A stretch of DNA of 64,000 nt, from assembly GCA_965218555.1 (NCBI GenBank), contig OZ244625.1, positions 5,580,001-5,644,000 on the forward strand, given 5' to 3'. Shown here in pieces: positions 43,564-52,243 of this stretch (position 1 is the first letter of the stretch; every line of letters begins with the position of its first letter). This DNA comes from JAPPLB01 sp965218555. GTDB taxonomy: Bacteria > Acidobacteriota > Terriglobia > Bryobacterales > UBA6623. Under the pieces are notes generated by a model, which saw only the letters and a list, made by a program, of their open reading frames with translations, was not told the origin of the DNA and did not search any database. The position numbers and the translations under genes are program-made.

Positions 43564-44946
43564 TCAGGAGGTCAAGCCCGAAACGATCCGTTCGACAATC
43601 CTGCGGCTGCGGCGAACACAGTCGGGAATGCCGATACCCGTATAACCGTTGCCCGCGAGGTGCAACCCCGGCAGGTTCTTGACGCGGCCCTCGATCGCGT
43701 CGAGCCGCTTGTGATGACCCACCTCGTATTGGGGCATCGCCCGCCGCCAACGATGAACCCGCACCGTGCGTGGGGAGGCGCCAAAGCCCATTAAGCTGCT
43801 GATCTCGCCGTGCGCCAAGCTTGCCAACTCCTCGTCAGACTCATCCCATCTAAGCTCGGCTTGATCGGCCGCAACGAACCCGCGCAGGAAGACCGCGTCC
43901 GGCGCGGCGCGGTGTGCGAACTTCGTACTCACCCAAGTACACGCAGCAAGGTTTCGGTTCTCACTGGCCGGAACCAGAAAGCCAAACCCGTTCAAGGGGT
44001 GATCGAAAGTCTTTCTTGCATAGAGGAGCGCCGCAGTAATCGACGAGTGATAGGGAATCGACCGCAGCGTCTCGCCAAGCTCAGCATCGAGCGCGGTGAC
44101 GAGATCCGCCACCCGGTATGCGGGAACCGCCGCGATCACGTGCTCTACCTCGATGGGGCTGCGATCGGACAGCAACAACCGGAATGCGGTTTTCCACCGC
44201 TCGAGACCCACGACGGTCGTATTCACCCGTCCGACCGATCCCTCGATTCGCCCGGCAAGGGTGTCGATCAACTGTTGCATCCCGTTCCGCATCGTCAGGA
44301 AGAGCGAACCTCCTTCGTCGTTGTGCGATTGCCGGGACCGCTCGGCCAGGATCCCCCGAGACAGACTGCCGTATTGATGCTCCAACTCCACAAACATCGG
44401 CAGCGTGCTGTTCGCGCTGAGCTTCTCCGAAGACCCGCCATAGACGCCGGCCAATAGCGGCTGCGCCAGATAGCGATCTACCTCCTCACCGTAATGCTCT
44501 CGCACAAACTCGGCGACGGAACGGTCTTTGTCGGTGATGGACGGCCTTTGGAAATACTCGGCCCCGAACCTCATCTTGGTCTTCCAGCTAAACAGACTGG
44601 TCGTCAAAACCGGCCACAGCTTTGTGGGCGCCAAAAACTGCAGCCCGGCGGGCAGAGGGATGAACCGTCCGCGGCGAACAACGAACGTCTTCCGAGTATG
44701 ATCCTGCGAACCGATCACCTGATCCGCCAAACCGAGCTCCCGAATCAGCTCCATCGCCCACGGTTTCCGCGCGATGAAACTGTCCGGGCCCGCCTCGATC
44801 AAAGTACCATCGACGTTGTCCGTGAGAATGACACCGCCGAGCCGCGGGCGCTCCTCGATCAGCGTGCACGGCACCCCCGCTTTCGAGAGAAAGTAAGCAG
44901 CGGAAAGACCGGAGATCCCCCCGCCAATGACGGCAACGCGATTCAC
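43564..44946 (-). CDS. hemG: Protoporphyrinogen oxidase (FAD, HemY-type)
   Basis: FAD enzyme that oxidises protoporphyrinogen IX (or coproporphyrinogen III) in heme synthesis. GTG 44946 starts NRVAVIGGGISGLSAAYFLS, the dinucleotide-binding site, followed by CTLIEERPRLGGVI. The middle substrate domain (FLAPTKLWPVL, SVAEFVREHYGEEVDRYLAQPLLAGVYGG) and the C-terminal FAD block LHLAGNGYTGIGIPDCVRRSRR confirm the family; 460 residues is normal. It starts 10 bp after the hemE stop on the same strand, so the two form a heme operon, hemE first. The ribosome binding site is weak, in keeping with coupling to hemE. Symbol usage for this family varies (hemG/hemY). Confidence 0.93.
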   Translation of the reverse strand: MNRVAVIGGGISGLSAAYFLSKAGVPCTLIEERPRLGGVILTDNVDGTLIEAGPDSFIARKPWAMELIRELGLADQVIGSQDHTRKTFVVRRGRFIPLPAGLQFLAPTKLWPVLTTSLFSWKTKMRFGAEYFQRPSITDKDRSVAEFVREHYGEEVDRYLAQPLLAGVYGGSSEKLSANSTLPMFVELEHQYGSLSRGILAERSRQSHNDEGGSLFLTMRNGMQQLIDTLAGRIEGSVGRVNTTVVGLERWKTAFRLLLSDRSPIEVEHVIAAVPAYRVADLVTALDAELGETLRSIPYHSSITAALLYARKTFDHPLNGFGFLVPASENRNLAACTWVSTKFAHRAAPDAVFLRGFVAADQAELRWDESDEELASLAHGEISSLMGFGASPRTVRVHRWRRAMPQYEVGHHKRLDAIEGRVKNLPGLHLAGNGYTGIGIPDCVRRSRRIVERIVSGLTS

Positions 44947-44956
44947 GACGGCACAA

Positions 44957-45979
44957 CTAGCCCGGGTACTCCCGGACCATCTCCACAACGGCCTTCACGT
45001 TCTCGACCGGCGTCTCGGGCAGAATCCCATGACCCAGGTTGAAGATGAATCCCGGCCGGCCATTGACTCGCTTGAGAACATCATGCACCGACCGCCGCAA
45101 CACATCCAGGGGCGCGAACAACGCAACCGGGTCCAGATTCCCTTGTATCGCAGCCCCATGATTGATACCTGCCCAGGCCTCATCGATACGCACTCGCCAG
45201 TCCACGCCCAAAACGTCGCCGCCCGCTTGATGCAGCAACGGCAGAAACGTCCCGCCGCCGGTTGAGAAATGAATAACCGGAACGCCCGTCGACTGAATCG
45301 CACGAATCAGCGTCCGCGAATGAGGCAGCAAATGGCGTTCATAGTCCGCCGGGGTCAGTGCGCCCACCCAGCTATCAAAAATCTGGATGACATCGGCCCC
45401 TTGACTTACCTGCGAGGCCGCATAAGGAATGAGCACTTCCACAATCTTCCCGAGCAGTCGGTTCCACGTCTTGGGGTCGTGGTACATCAAGCTCTTTGTC
45501 CGCACGTAGTTGCGCGAAGAACCTCCCTCAATCATGTAGCTCGCCATGGTAAAAGGAGCGCCCACGAAGCCGATCAGCGGCACCCGGCCGTTCAACAGCT
45601 TCTTCGCCTCACTGATCGCTTCAGCAACATAGTCGAGATCCTGAACATGCCGCGTCTCGAGCCCTTCTACGTCCGAAGGCGACCGAACGGGATTACGAAT
45701 CAGCGGGCCCTCGCCTGCCAGAAACTCGAGTTTCAATCCCATCGGTTCGAAAGGCAGCAGGAGATCCGCGAAGATGATCGCGGCGTCGACATCAAGCAAC
45801 TCGACCGGCTGCAGCGTGACCTCGGCCGCCAATCGGGGTGTCTTGCAGATTTCGAGGATGGAGTGCTTCGCCCTGATCCGCCGGTATTCTTCCATATAGC
45901 GGCCAGCTTGGCGCATGAACCAAACAGGCGGACGCGAAAGCGGCCTGCGGTTGCAAGCTTCAAGCAGTGGAGCGGGCAT
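44957..45979 (-). CDS. hemE: Uroporphyrinogen decarboxylase
   Basis: Cytoplasmic enzyme that decarboxylates uroporphyrinogen III to coproporphyrinogen III. The 340-residue protein has the N-terminal signature PPVWFMRQAGRYMEEYR (active-site Arg and substrate-binding loop), DAAIIFADLLLPFEPMG with the catalytic Asp, GFVGAPFTMASYMIEGG, and the C-terminal FNLGHGILPETPVENV with the conserved His. It is the first gene of a hemE-hemG operon. A MITE-like element begins 38 bp before its ATG, so the promoter is either in those 38 bp or inside the element. Confidence 0.97.
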   Translation of the reverse strand: MPAPLLEACNRRPLSRPPVWFMRQAGRYMEEYRRIRAKHSILEICKTPRLAAEVTLQPVELLDVDAAIIFADLLLPFEPMGLKLEFLAGEGPLIRNPVRSPSDVEGLETRHVQDLDYVAEAISEAKKLLNGRVPLIGFVGAPFTMASYMIEGGSSRNYVRTKSLMYHDPKTWNRLLGKIVEVLIPYAASQVSQGADVIQIFDSWVGALTPADYERHLLPHSRTLIRAIQSTGVPVIHFSTGGGTFLPLLHQAGGDVLGVDWRVRIDEAWAGINHGAAIQGNLDPVALFAPLDVLRRSVHDVLKRVNGRPGFIFNLGHGILPETPVENVKAVVEMVREYPG

Positions 45980-46016
45980 CCAAATGACTATATCAAGCTC
46001 TCCTCTTCCGCCCTAA

Positions 46017-46262
46017 CAGCCCGTGGTGAAAGTCACGCGGGCGGGTGTTACGCGCCCCAGGGCCGATGGAGTAGCACCTAGCCGCTCGATGAACGCGGCG
46101 CCGCGCTCACCGCGCCGCCGGCCGAAAGCCGCGCGCAACCCATTGAACGACGGACATTTGCGGTCGTCAGAGCAGATCGCCCCGGATCGCGGTTCCCCTC
46201 ACTCAGCAACAAGTGACCGCAGGAGCCCGCCGCGTCTGCCACGGAACTTCCACCAGGGGCTG
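46017..46262. mobile_element. MITE-like element, copy 2
   Basis: A 246-bp non-coding element with ends CAGCCCGTGGTGAAAGTCAC (left) and, on the other strand, CAGCCCCTGGTGGAAGTTCC (right). It aligns with the reverse complement of 12290-12551 through most of its length, including CGGACAT, GTCGTCAG, CAGATCG and AGCCCGCCGCG patches. The flanks are CTAA and CTAT. It lies between the SH3 lipoprotein gene (3' end) and hemE (5' end). Its ends match those of the IS1182-like element at 50776-52240. Confidence 0.75.
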
Positions 46263-46277
46263 CTATCCACCTCTCCA

Positions 46278-47342
46278 CTATCCAGCCACACGATCCATGA
46301 TGCCCGTCTCGGCCGGCTGTTGCGGGGGCTCCGGCTTGAGGAAGCGAATCCGCGGCGGTGGCGGTCCCGCCGGCTTCTCCTCCACACGGTGTACTCGATA
46401 GTCGCTCAACACGTACGTCCGGGCGACCCGTTCGCCATTCTTCTCGACGGTGATCGTGAATCCCGGGCCGATCCCGCGCTCGGTAGCGAGCCGGTCAAAG
46501 ACTCTCACCGGCAAGAAGCCCGTCAGCCCGCGCTCCAGCTTGATCGTGGTGTATGCCTGACGCCGCCGGCTCCACATGAACACTCGAATCAGCGAAAAGT
46601 CATGCGGTTGCTTCGGCCGGTCGATCTGCGTCCAGAGCCAGGTCGTTTTCGGATCAGGCTGACGCCGGTCTTCCACGGCGCCCAGCGCAAAAAACGATGT
46701 GATGCGCTTGCGCTCGGCATATTGCTTGACCTCATCCGGGACTGCTGAATAGAGGCCCGTCGTCAAAGCCCAGCCCACCCGTCCCTTGGGCGTGCGGACA
46801 AGATACCAATCGTCGAGTCCGGTCGGCACCGGTGGCGGCTTGACTTGTTCCGGCGGACGGCTCCGCCGATCCACAAGCCGGTGCCGCAGCAGTTCAGACC
46901 CTTCGTCTTCCTGCAACTGATAAATCGTCGGAGACCACCGGTAGGGTTCCAGGTGGACATTCAATCGATGCAGCGCGCGGTACGTCCCCTGGCTTGGTTC
47001 CGACCGAGTTTGCTGCAAGAGCTGATCCATCTTCCATCGCAGCTCCCGCGTCGCAAGGCGGCTGTCAAGGGTCCATCCAGCAAGGCCCGCCGCCGTCTTC
47101 ACCCGAACGAAACGCCGCCTGTGCTCGACGACCTCCACGCGCTCTCCCAGCGTGAGCGTAGCGACAACGGGAGCATCGGGTTTGAGTTCAGCCCGCAGCC
47201 TAACGCCATCACGTGCCGCATAAGCCTCTTCGATTTGCGGAGCATCCGGCTGGGTCGAACAGCCTGAAGCAAGCAGCGCTGCTACGAGAATGATCAGACC
47301 CGGTCGTGAGTAAACTCCACAATCCACGGTGGTTCGCTCCAT
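46278..47342 (-). CDS. Lipoprotein with two bacterial SH3-like domains
   Basis: A 354-residue lipoprotein: the signal SRPGLIILVAALLASGC ends in a lipobox. The first SH3b-like domain (~residues 45-95: GVRLRAELKPDAPVVATLTLGERVEV, FVRVKTAAGLAGWTLDSRL) is followed by a helical linker and a second SH3-like segment (~120-200) ending in WYLVRTPKGRVGWALTTGLY. The C-terminal half (SFFALGAVEDRR...TTWLWTQIDRPK) is unrecognised. Such proteins usually bind peptidoglycan or envelope partners. The Pro-rich C-terminus stops 16 bp from the MITE-like element. Its ATG abuts a divergent zinc-ribbon gene. Confidence 0.78.
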   Translation of the reverse strand: MERTTVDCGVYSRPGLIILVAALLASGCSTQPDAPQIEEAYAARDGVRLRAELKPDAPVVATLTLGERVEVVEHRRRFVRVKTAAGLAGWTLDSRLATRELRWKMDQLLQQTRSEPSQGTYRALHRLNVHLEPYRWSPTIYQLQEDEGSELLRHRLVDRRSRPPEQVKPPPVPTGLDDWYLVRTPKGRVGWALTTGLYSAVPDEVKQYAERKRITSFFALGAVEDRRQPDPKTTWLWTQIDRPKQPHDFSLIRVFMWSRRRQAYTTIKLERGLTGFLPVRVFDRLATERGIGPGFTITVEKNGERVARTYVLSDYRVHRVEEKPAGPPPPRIRFLKPEPPQQPAETGIMDRVAG

Positions 47343-47670
47343 GGCACGTCCGGGTTTCGCCGGTGCTCATCGAGGATTTTCCGGCGTAACAAGAGTTCCT
47401 TATGATGGTATCACCGGTTTTGTGCCCGACCTCTACGACACAACAGACACACCACTTGGCAAGGTGCAGGATCTGCGTTGCCGCGACTGTCACGCCAACG
47501 TTCCGCGCCAAGTCGAACTAAGTGAGACGTCCCCTGACCACGCCAACCACTACTGCCCCCTGTGCGCGAAGCCCGTTCCCGCCCCGCTGAAATGCGAACA
47601 GTGTGAATCCGAGATCTGTCCACGCTGCGGTACTCCGCTCGAGTTGGCCGACGAACTCGGCATCGGCTGA
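47341..47670 (+). CDS. Small zinc-ribbon protein
   Basis: A protein of up to 109 residues carrying paired Cys motifs: LRCRDCH, YCPLCAK, LKCEQCESEICPRCG. This is a double zinc-ribbon pattern with a mixed CxxC spacing, of unknown function, possibly nucleic-acid or protein binding. The start is uncertain: ATG 47341 overlaps the divergent lipoprotein start by two bases, and later GTG codons (47422, 47464) would keep all Cys motifs. No operon partner. Confidence 0.6.
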   Translation: MARPGFAGAHRGFSGVTRVPYDGITGFVPDLYDTTDTPLGKVQDLRCRDCHANVPRQVELSETSPDHANHYCPLCAKPVPAPLKCEQCESEICPRCGTPLELADELGIG

Positions 47671-47903
47671 CAGCCCACTGTTGTTCGTCGCACCATCCAC
47701 TACACTGGACATCCGAATTCCGTCTCAACATCTTTCGTTCGAGGAATGTGGGCTTGCGTCAGAAGCCCCGGAGCGAGACACAAAGCCTCGAGATCGACCA
47801 GGTAACGGTTGCCGGGCGGATATTGGGGTCACGTTCTTTCCAGGACGTTCCTGGGTTACAATCGTGCCGGTCGGTAGGTGAGTTACGCGGCCACAGACAA
47901 CGG

Positions 47904-49091
47904 ATGAAAAAACCGGAGCGTCAGCGGTACAGCAGCGTAGCCCGGCGCGACGCGATTCGCGTGTTAGCCGGATTCCTCGCGGGCTCGCCGCTCCTTCTTT
48001 CGCAGCAAGATCCATTCCGCGACCACAGTCGCATCCCCAGCATCGACGAACTGATCGATGCCTTCGACTTCGAAGCGGTCGCCTACGAGAAACTCCCTCG
48101 CAGCGCCTACAACTACACCGCCTATGGCGCCGCCGGCGAATTCACCCTGCGCCGCAACCGCGAGGTGTTCAAGTGGGTCGAGTTGATCCCCAAAGGGGTG
48201 GTCAACGTCAGTTCGATCGACACCGCGACGGAGATTCTTGGTACCAAGCTGAACTTCCCGATCATGGTTGCGCCGACGGCAGGCCATACCGCGCTTCATC
48301 CGTCGGGCGAAGCGGGAACGCATGAAGGGTGCACCGCGGCGGCCGAGACTCCGATGATCGTGAGCCACGCCGCCAGCATGCCGATTGAGGAGATCGCCGC
48401 GGCGGCAAGCGGTCCGATTTGGATTCAGCTTTATCCATCTCCGGATATCGAGGCCAACCGCGAGCCGCTGGAAAAAGCGCAGGCGGCCGGCGCCCGGGCT
48501 GTCGTCGTGACGGTTGATCAGGAGGCGGCGTTCTACGAGCGAGCGCTGCACGACCGCAACCTGGCCGGCCGCAGAAGCAGGCGAGCTCGCCGCCCCCGCA
48601 GGGACTTGAATCGCTATCGAATTCCGGTCAAGCGGCTCTGGTACGAGTGGAAGCTGTTTGAGCAACTACGCTCCTTGGTCAACGTGCCGATGCTGGCGAA
48701 GGGCGTCCTCACCTCCGAGGACGCGCAACGCTGCATCGAACACGGCCTGGACGGCCTTGTCGTCTCCAACCACGGGGGACGCGCACTGGACTACTCCCCC
48801 TCCAGCCTTGAGGTGCTACCCGAAATCGTCGATGTCGTGGCAGGCCGAGTGCCGATGCTCATCGACAGCGGTTTCCGCCGCGGCAGCGACATCCTGAAGG
48901 CTCTGGCCTTCGGAGCTTCCGCCGTCTGCCTCGGCCGCGTCCCGCGATGGGGACTGGGGGCTTTCGGTCCGCCCGGCGTACAAAGAATCCTCGAAATCGT
49001 GCAGGCCGAATTGGTGATGGCCATGGCTCACAGCGGCCGGCCGACGCTGGCGTCCATCGACCGCAGCCTCGTGAGGGCCGATCTGCCGTGA
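47904..49091 (+). CDS. FMN-dependent alpha-hydroxy-acid oxidase/dehydrogenase, Tat-type leader
   Basis: A 395-residue FMN enzyme related to glycolate oxidase and lactate dehydrogenases. The leader (SVARRDAIRVLAGFLAGSPLLL) resembles a Tat signal. Active-site blocks are all present: AYNYTAYGAAGE (substrate Tyr region), WIQLYPSPD (Tyr), VVVTVDQEA (Asp), MLAKGVL (Lys), and VSNHGGRALDYSP with catalytic His and Arg; LIDSGFRRGSDILKALAFGA binds the FMN phosphate. It should oxidise a 2-hydroxy acid to the 2-oxo acid. ATG 47904 is chosen because it starts the leader. The next gene, a diverged paralogue, overlaps by 4 bp. Confidence 0.9.
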   Translation: MKKPERQRYSSVARRDAIRVLAGFLAGSPLLLSQQDPFRDHSRIPSIDELIDAFDFEAVAYEKLPRSAYNYTAYGAAGEFTLRRNREVFKWVELIPKGVVNVSSIDTATEILGTKLNFPIMVAPTAGHTALHPSGEAGTHEGCTAAAETPMIVSHAASMPIEEIAAAASGPIWIQLYPSPDIEANREPLEKAQAAGARAVVVTVDQEAAFYERALHDRNLAGRRSRRARRPRRDLNRYRIPVKRLWYEWKLFEQLRSLVNVPMLAKGVLTSEDAQRCIEHGLDGLVVSNHGGRALDYSPSSLEVLPEIVDVVAGRVPMLIDSGFRRGSDILKALAFGASAVCLGRVPRWGLGAFGPPGVQRILEIVQAELVMAMAHSGRPTLASIDRSLVRADLP

Positions 49092-50182
49092 ACCTCCGCT
49101 TCAGCCGACGCCAAGCTCTGGCTCGGCTCGGATCGTTGCCGGCCGCGTCTCTGCTATTGCGAGCACAGCGGGCGCCGCAGATCATTGGCGAACCTCCAGG
49201 CCGCATCCCGCCTCTCGACGAACTCGTCAACAGCCTCGAGTTCGAGCCTGTGGCACGGCGCAAACTCGATGCTGCCGCTTTCAAGGCGATCGCCGGCGGC
49301 AATCGTGACGGTTTCGACCGCATCGTGTTCCGGCCGCGATTGATGGTCAATACCCAGAATCTCGATCTGACGACCGCACTCTTCGGAGACGCGCTGTTCA
49401 CGCCCATTCTGATCGGACCGGCGGCGCATCTGAACAGATTCCATCCCGAAGGGGAACTGGCGATGGCTCGCGGGGCGTCGGCCTCTCAAGCAGTGATGGT
49501 AGTGGCTGACCGCTCCGATCACCCGGTTGAAAGGATCGCCGCCGAAGCCGGCGGACCTCTTTGGTATCAGGCTTATCCGGAATCGGATGCCCACAGTCTG
49601 CTGAGCCGGATTCACAAGGCCGTCGAGGCGGGCTGCAAGGCTGTGTGCATCACCGTGGGGACACCCTACGGGCAGGTCGGCGCGAATGGATATCCGCGTC
49701 TATCCGCGCTGCCGCCGATGGGTAGCCCGGCGCTCGACTGGGACTACATCGACCGCATTCGTCGGACGGTTACCGTGCCATTGTTGCTCAAAGGCGTTAT
49801 GAGCGCCGAGGAAGCCAAAACCGCGGTGGAGAACGGGATTCAGGGCATCGTCGTGTCGAATCACGGCGGACGCTTCGTACACGGCCTGGCGGAGCCGATC
49901 TCCGTTCTGCCCGAGATCGTGGATGCGGTCGGCGGCAGAGCGCCGGTGCTCGTCGACGGCGGTTTCCGGCGCGGCAGCGATTTATTGAAGGCGCTGATCT
50001 TCGGTGCAAAAGCCGTTTTGATCAGCCGGCCAGCCCTGTGGGGCTTGGCCGCTTACGGAGCCGAGGGCGTCCGGACCGTCGTCGAACTGCTGCAAACCGA
50101 GCTGGCCCGCGCCCTTGCCATGGTGGGCGCGGCGAACCCGCAAGCCCTCAGCCGCGACTTCGTCAAAATCGACCGGCGTTGA
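49088..50182 (+). CDS. Diverged alpha-hydroxy-acid oxidase paralogue, key residues lost
   Basis: A 364-residue paralogue of the preceding gene, starting at GTG 49088 inside its stop (GTGA) with an RR leader (NLRFSRRQALARLGSLPAAS). The FMN-binding part is kept (VLVDGGFRRGSDLLKALIFGAKAV) and the SNHGGR His/Arg are present, but the substrate-side block reads KLDAAAFKAIAGGNRDG with no Tyr, and the TVD of the family is TVG (ITVGTPYGQV), so the Asp that supports catalysis is missing. It probably binds FMN but has another or no oxidase activity, perhaps pairing with its intact neighbour. Both genes form one operon. Confidence 0.85.
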   Translation: MNLRFSRRQALARLGSLPAASLLLRAQRAPQIIGEPPGRIPPLDELVNSLEFEPVARRKLDAAAFKAIAGGNRDGFDRIVFRPRLMVNTQNLDLTTALFGDALFTPILIGPAAHLNRFHPEGELAMARGASASQAVMVVADRSDHPVERIAAEAGGPLWYQAYPESDAHSLLSRIHKAVEAGCKAVCITVGTPYGQVGANGYPRLSALPPMGSPALDWDYIDRIRRTVTVPLLLKGVMSAEEAKTAVENGIQGIVVSNHGGRFVHGLAEPISVLPEIVDAVGGRAPVLVDGGFRRGSDLLKALIFGAKAVLISRPALWGLAAYGAEGVRTVVELLQTELARALAMVGAANPQALSRDFVKIDRR

Positions 50183-50370
50183 TGTGAGTCCGGTTCATGA
50201 CGGCAAGATTCGGAGTTGGGCCGACGGGCTTGCCGCGAACTCTCGACACTATGCTTCGACCTCCCTGCGATCTCATCGCCCCACCTATCGAGCCGCTGCT
50301 TGCTATCAGACCACTATATTCGAGTGAAAGTGCACATCAGGTTTGTGACCCGGTGCTTCTGCCTGGGGGA

Positions 50371-50497
50371 TTTTTAGTAGGATTTGCCGGGATTTACCGC
50401 ACTTTATTGGGATTTGGCGGGCAGAATCAATGGTCTTTTTTAGCGGGATTTGCCGGGCTTTTCCGGGCATTCGTGGGCTTTGGTGGGCAGAAGCCAT
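50371..50497 (+). repeat. Two tandem ~65-bp imperfect repeats
   Basis: Unit 1 (50371-50435) and unit 2 (50436-50497) both begin TTTTTAG and share GGATTTGCCGGG and GGGCAGAA. Translated on the plus strand they give two similar segments, FLVGFAGIYRTLLGFGGQ and FLAGFAGLFRAFVGFGGQ, within a short open frame (50197-50499). Whether this frame is a gene is doubtful. The surrounding intergenic sequence (50183-50439) shows nothing else. Confidence 0.5.
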
Positions 50498-52200
50498 GAG
50501 TTGCCCAGGTAACTGCGCGTGTAACCCGGTCGCCGTGGGCGCTGTTCCGGTTTTGCGACCGGCTCCCGCGACAAGGCCAAGGTTGGGCGAAATGAACAGT
50601 AGCTCTGCGACGGTTGCGGAAGGGCGACGGGGCTCAAAAAAAGATTTCGCGCGGCGTGCGTTGCGCCGGCCGGCAGCAGCACGCACGCCGCCGTTGCGGT
50701 CAGGGGTTGTGCGGTCCGTTGAGGTTTGCGCCCGCAGGACGCGGGGCGAATGCGCGGCGGAGCCATGCCCCCTAGCAGCCCGTGGCAGAAGTAGTCATTT
50801 TCAGCGAGAGGGGCCGACGCTTGGAAGGGGGATTGCAGTTTCGCTTCGAAGAACGTCCAACCCAACGCATGGCGGCAGCGGCGCCAAGTCCGCCTTGCAG
50901 TCTGCAGTCGTCGCGATAGCTGTTTTTCGAGCCGTCGGAGGGCCTTTTTCGCCACCCGCACCCCCCGCGGCGTGCCCGCGCCCAGCTTCTGTCGCAGCAC
51001 CAGCGACAGGTTGAAGCCGCTCACCTGAATCAGGAGTCGCTTGCAAATATTTCTTCGGCCCCGCAGATGCGTCCGCCTCATCCCGCCGCGATCATACAAA
51101 TGAGCAAAGCTGCGTTCGACCCGCTCGGCGCGCCAGCGCAATAAGCGTCGCCCCCGCGCCCCGCGGATCCGCCGCCGATTGGCGTACACCGCGGCCCGCG
51201 CCTGCGGCTTACCTCGCCAGCGTCGTCGGCCACGATCCGGTTCGCTGATGTAGCAACGGATCTCCAAGTCCGTCAAGTCCGTCAACACGTCGTTGCTGTG
51301 ATATCCCTTATCGGCCACCACTTCGGTGATCCCCGCCGCCGCCATCTGCTCGTTCGCCTGCTCGTCCGCAGCCACCGCCGCCACTTGTTCCGCCGCCTCG
51401 CTCAGCGTCTCGGCCAGCGTCGTCGTGTCGCCTTGGTCGGCGCCTTCCAGCGTTACCGCCAGCACTGCGCCCGTCTCCAAGTCCACCGCCTGTTCGGCCT
51501 TGTGGGCCAAGTGCGTGCGCCCGTCTTTCATCTTGGTGATCTTCGCGTCAGGATCATGGGGGTGGCGCCAATCTTTGTTCGAGCCTTTGTTGTTGCGCTT
51601 CTTGTCGAGCTTCGCCAACTGCTCCCTCGTCGGCGTTTCGATCCCCGACTCCGCCGCCAGCCGGGTCAGGAACTCTTCGTAGCTCTCCCCGCTCGCCCGC
51701 CGCACGATCGTACGCAGCGCCGCGTTCGCCTCCAGCGTCGTGGCGTCCACCCCGATCGTGCCGCCTTTGAGCAGTCCGGCCTTCGCCACAAGCTGTAACA
51801 CCCAACCGAACACCGCGCGATGCGTTTCCAGATCGATCAGCCGCCGGGTGCGTGAGATCGTCGAGTGCTCGGGCGTCGCCTCATCGAACTCAACCTGCAG
51901 GAAGTGCCGCAGCGACAGCGAGTCCCCGATACGCCACCCGATCCCACGCTCGGAGTCGATGCCTTCGAAGTACCCGATCAGCAGGCTGCGGAAATAGATG
52001 CCGGGCACCAGCGAGGGCCGTCCCATCGTGGGCGCATAGAACTTCTCGCAAAGCCCTTCCACAAAGTGATCAAAGCCGTGTTCGTCCAGCAGTTCGTTGA
52101 GCTTGCGATAGAAGGGATGCGCCGCAGTGCGCGGCATGTCACACACCGCTACCCACAGATCTTTCTGCCGTTGCCGCCGCTTACGTCGCCCCATCGCCAT
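50440..52200 (-). CDS. IS1182-like DDE transposase, reading out of its element
   Basis: A 586-codon frame; about the first 475 codons lie inside the insertion sequence. The DUF772-type N-terminal region (FYAPTMGRPSLVPGIYFRSLL, IGDSLSLRHFLQVE) is followed by catalytic Asp in GGTIGVDATTLEANAA (~168), Asp in VVADKGYHSNDVL, and Glu in RAERVERSFAHLYDRGG. The C-terminal ~111 codons are flanking DNA translated past the left inverted repeat (from HGLLGG on) because the element contributes no stop. The catalytic part looks intact, so the protein may be functional with a foreign tail. ATG 52200 is 40 bp inside the right end. Confidence 0.85.
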   Translation of the reverse strand: MAMGRRKRRQRQKDLWVAVCDMPRTAAHPFYRKLNELLDEHGFDHFVEGLCEKFYAPTMGRPSLVPGIYFRSLLIGYFEGIDSERGIGWRIGDSLSLRHFLQVEFDEATPEHSTISRTRRLIDLETHRAVFGWVLQLVAKAGLLKGGTIGVDATTLEANAALRTIVRRASGESYEEFLTRLAAESGIETPTREQLAKLDKKRNNKGSNKDWRHPHDPDAKITKMKDGRTHLAHKAEQAVDLETGAVLAVTLEGADQGDTTTLAETLSEAAEQVAAVAADEQANEQMAAAGITEVVADKGYHSNDVLTDLTDLEIRCYISEPDRGRRRWRGKPQARAAVYANRRRIRGARGRRLLRWRAERVERSFAHLYDRGGMRRTHLRGRRNICKRLLIQVSGFNLSLVLRQKLGAGTPRGVRVAKKALRRLEKQLSRRLQTARRTWRRCRHALGWTFFEAKLQSPFQASAPLAENDYFCHGLLGGMAPPRIRPASCGRKPQRTAQPLTATAACVLLPAGATHAARNLFLSPVALPQPSQSYCSFRPTLALSREPVAKPEQRPRRPGYTRSYLGNSWLLPTKAHECPEKPGKSR

Positions 52201-52240
52201 AAAACAATTGTCCCATGAAATGTACTTTTACCACGGACTG
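50776..52240 (-). mobile_element. IS1182-like insertion sequence
   Basis: A 1465-bp element with ends CAGCCCGTGGCAGAAGTA and, on the other strand, CAGTCCGTGGTAAAAGTA. A CTAG flanks the left end (50772-50775), and CTAG at the right end (52241-52244) is split by the IS630 element; rejoining its sides restores CTAG CCTAA. This gives a 4-bp palindromic target duplication, as expected for the group. The same outer ends are seen on both MITE-like elements. Confidence 0.85.
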
Positions 52241-52243
52241 CTA

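Noticed and set aside
50371..50497. CRISPR-like array
   Set aside because: Only two adjacent imperfect units with no spacer and no cas genes; no other regularly spaced repeats were seen in the window.
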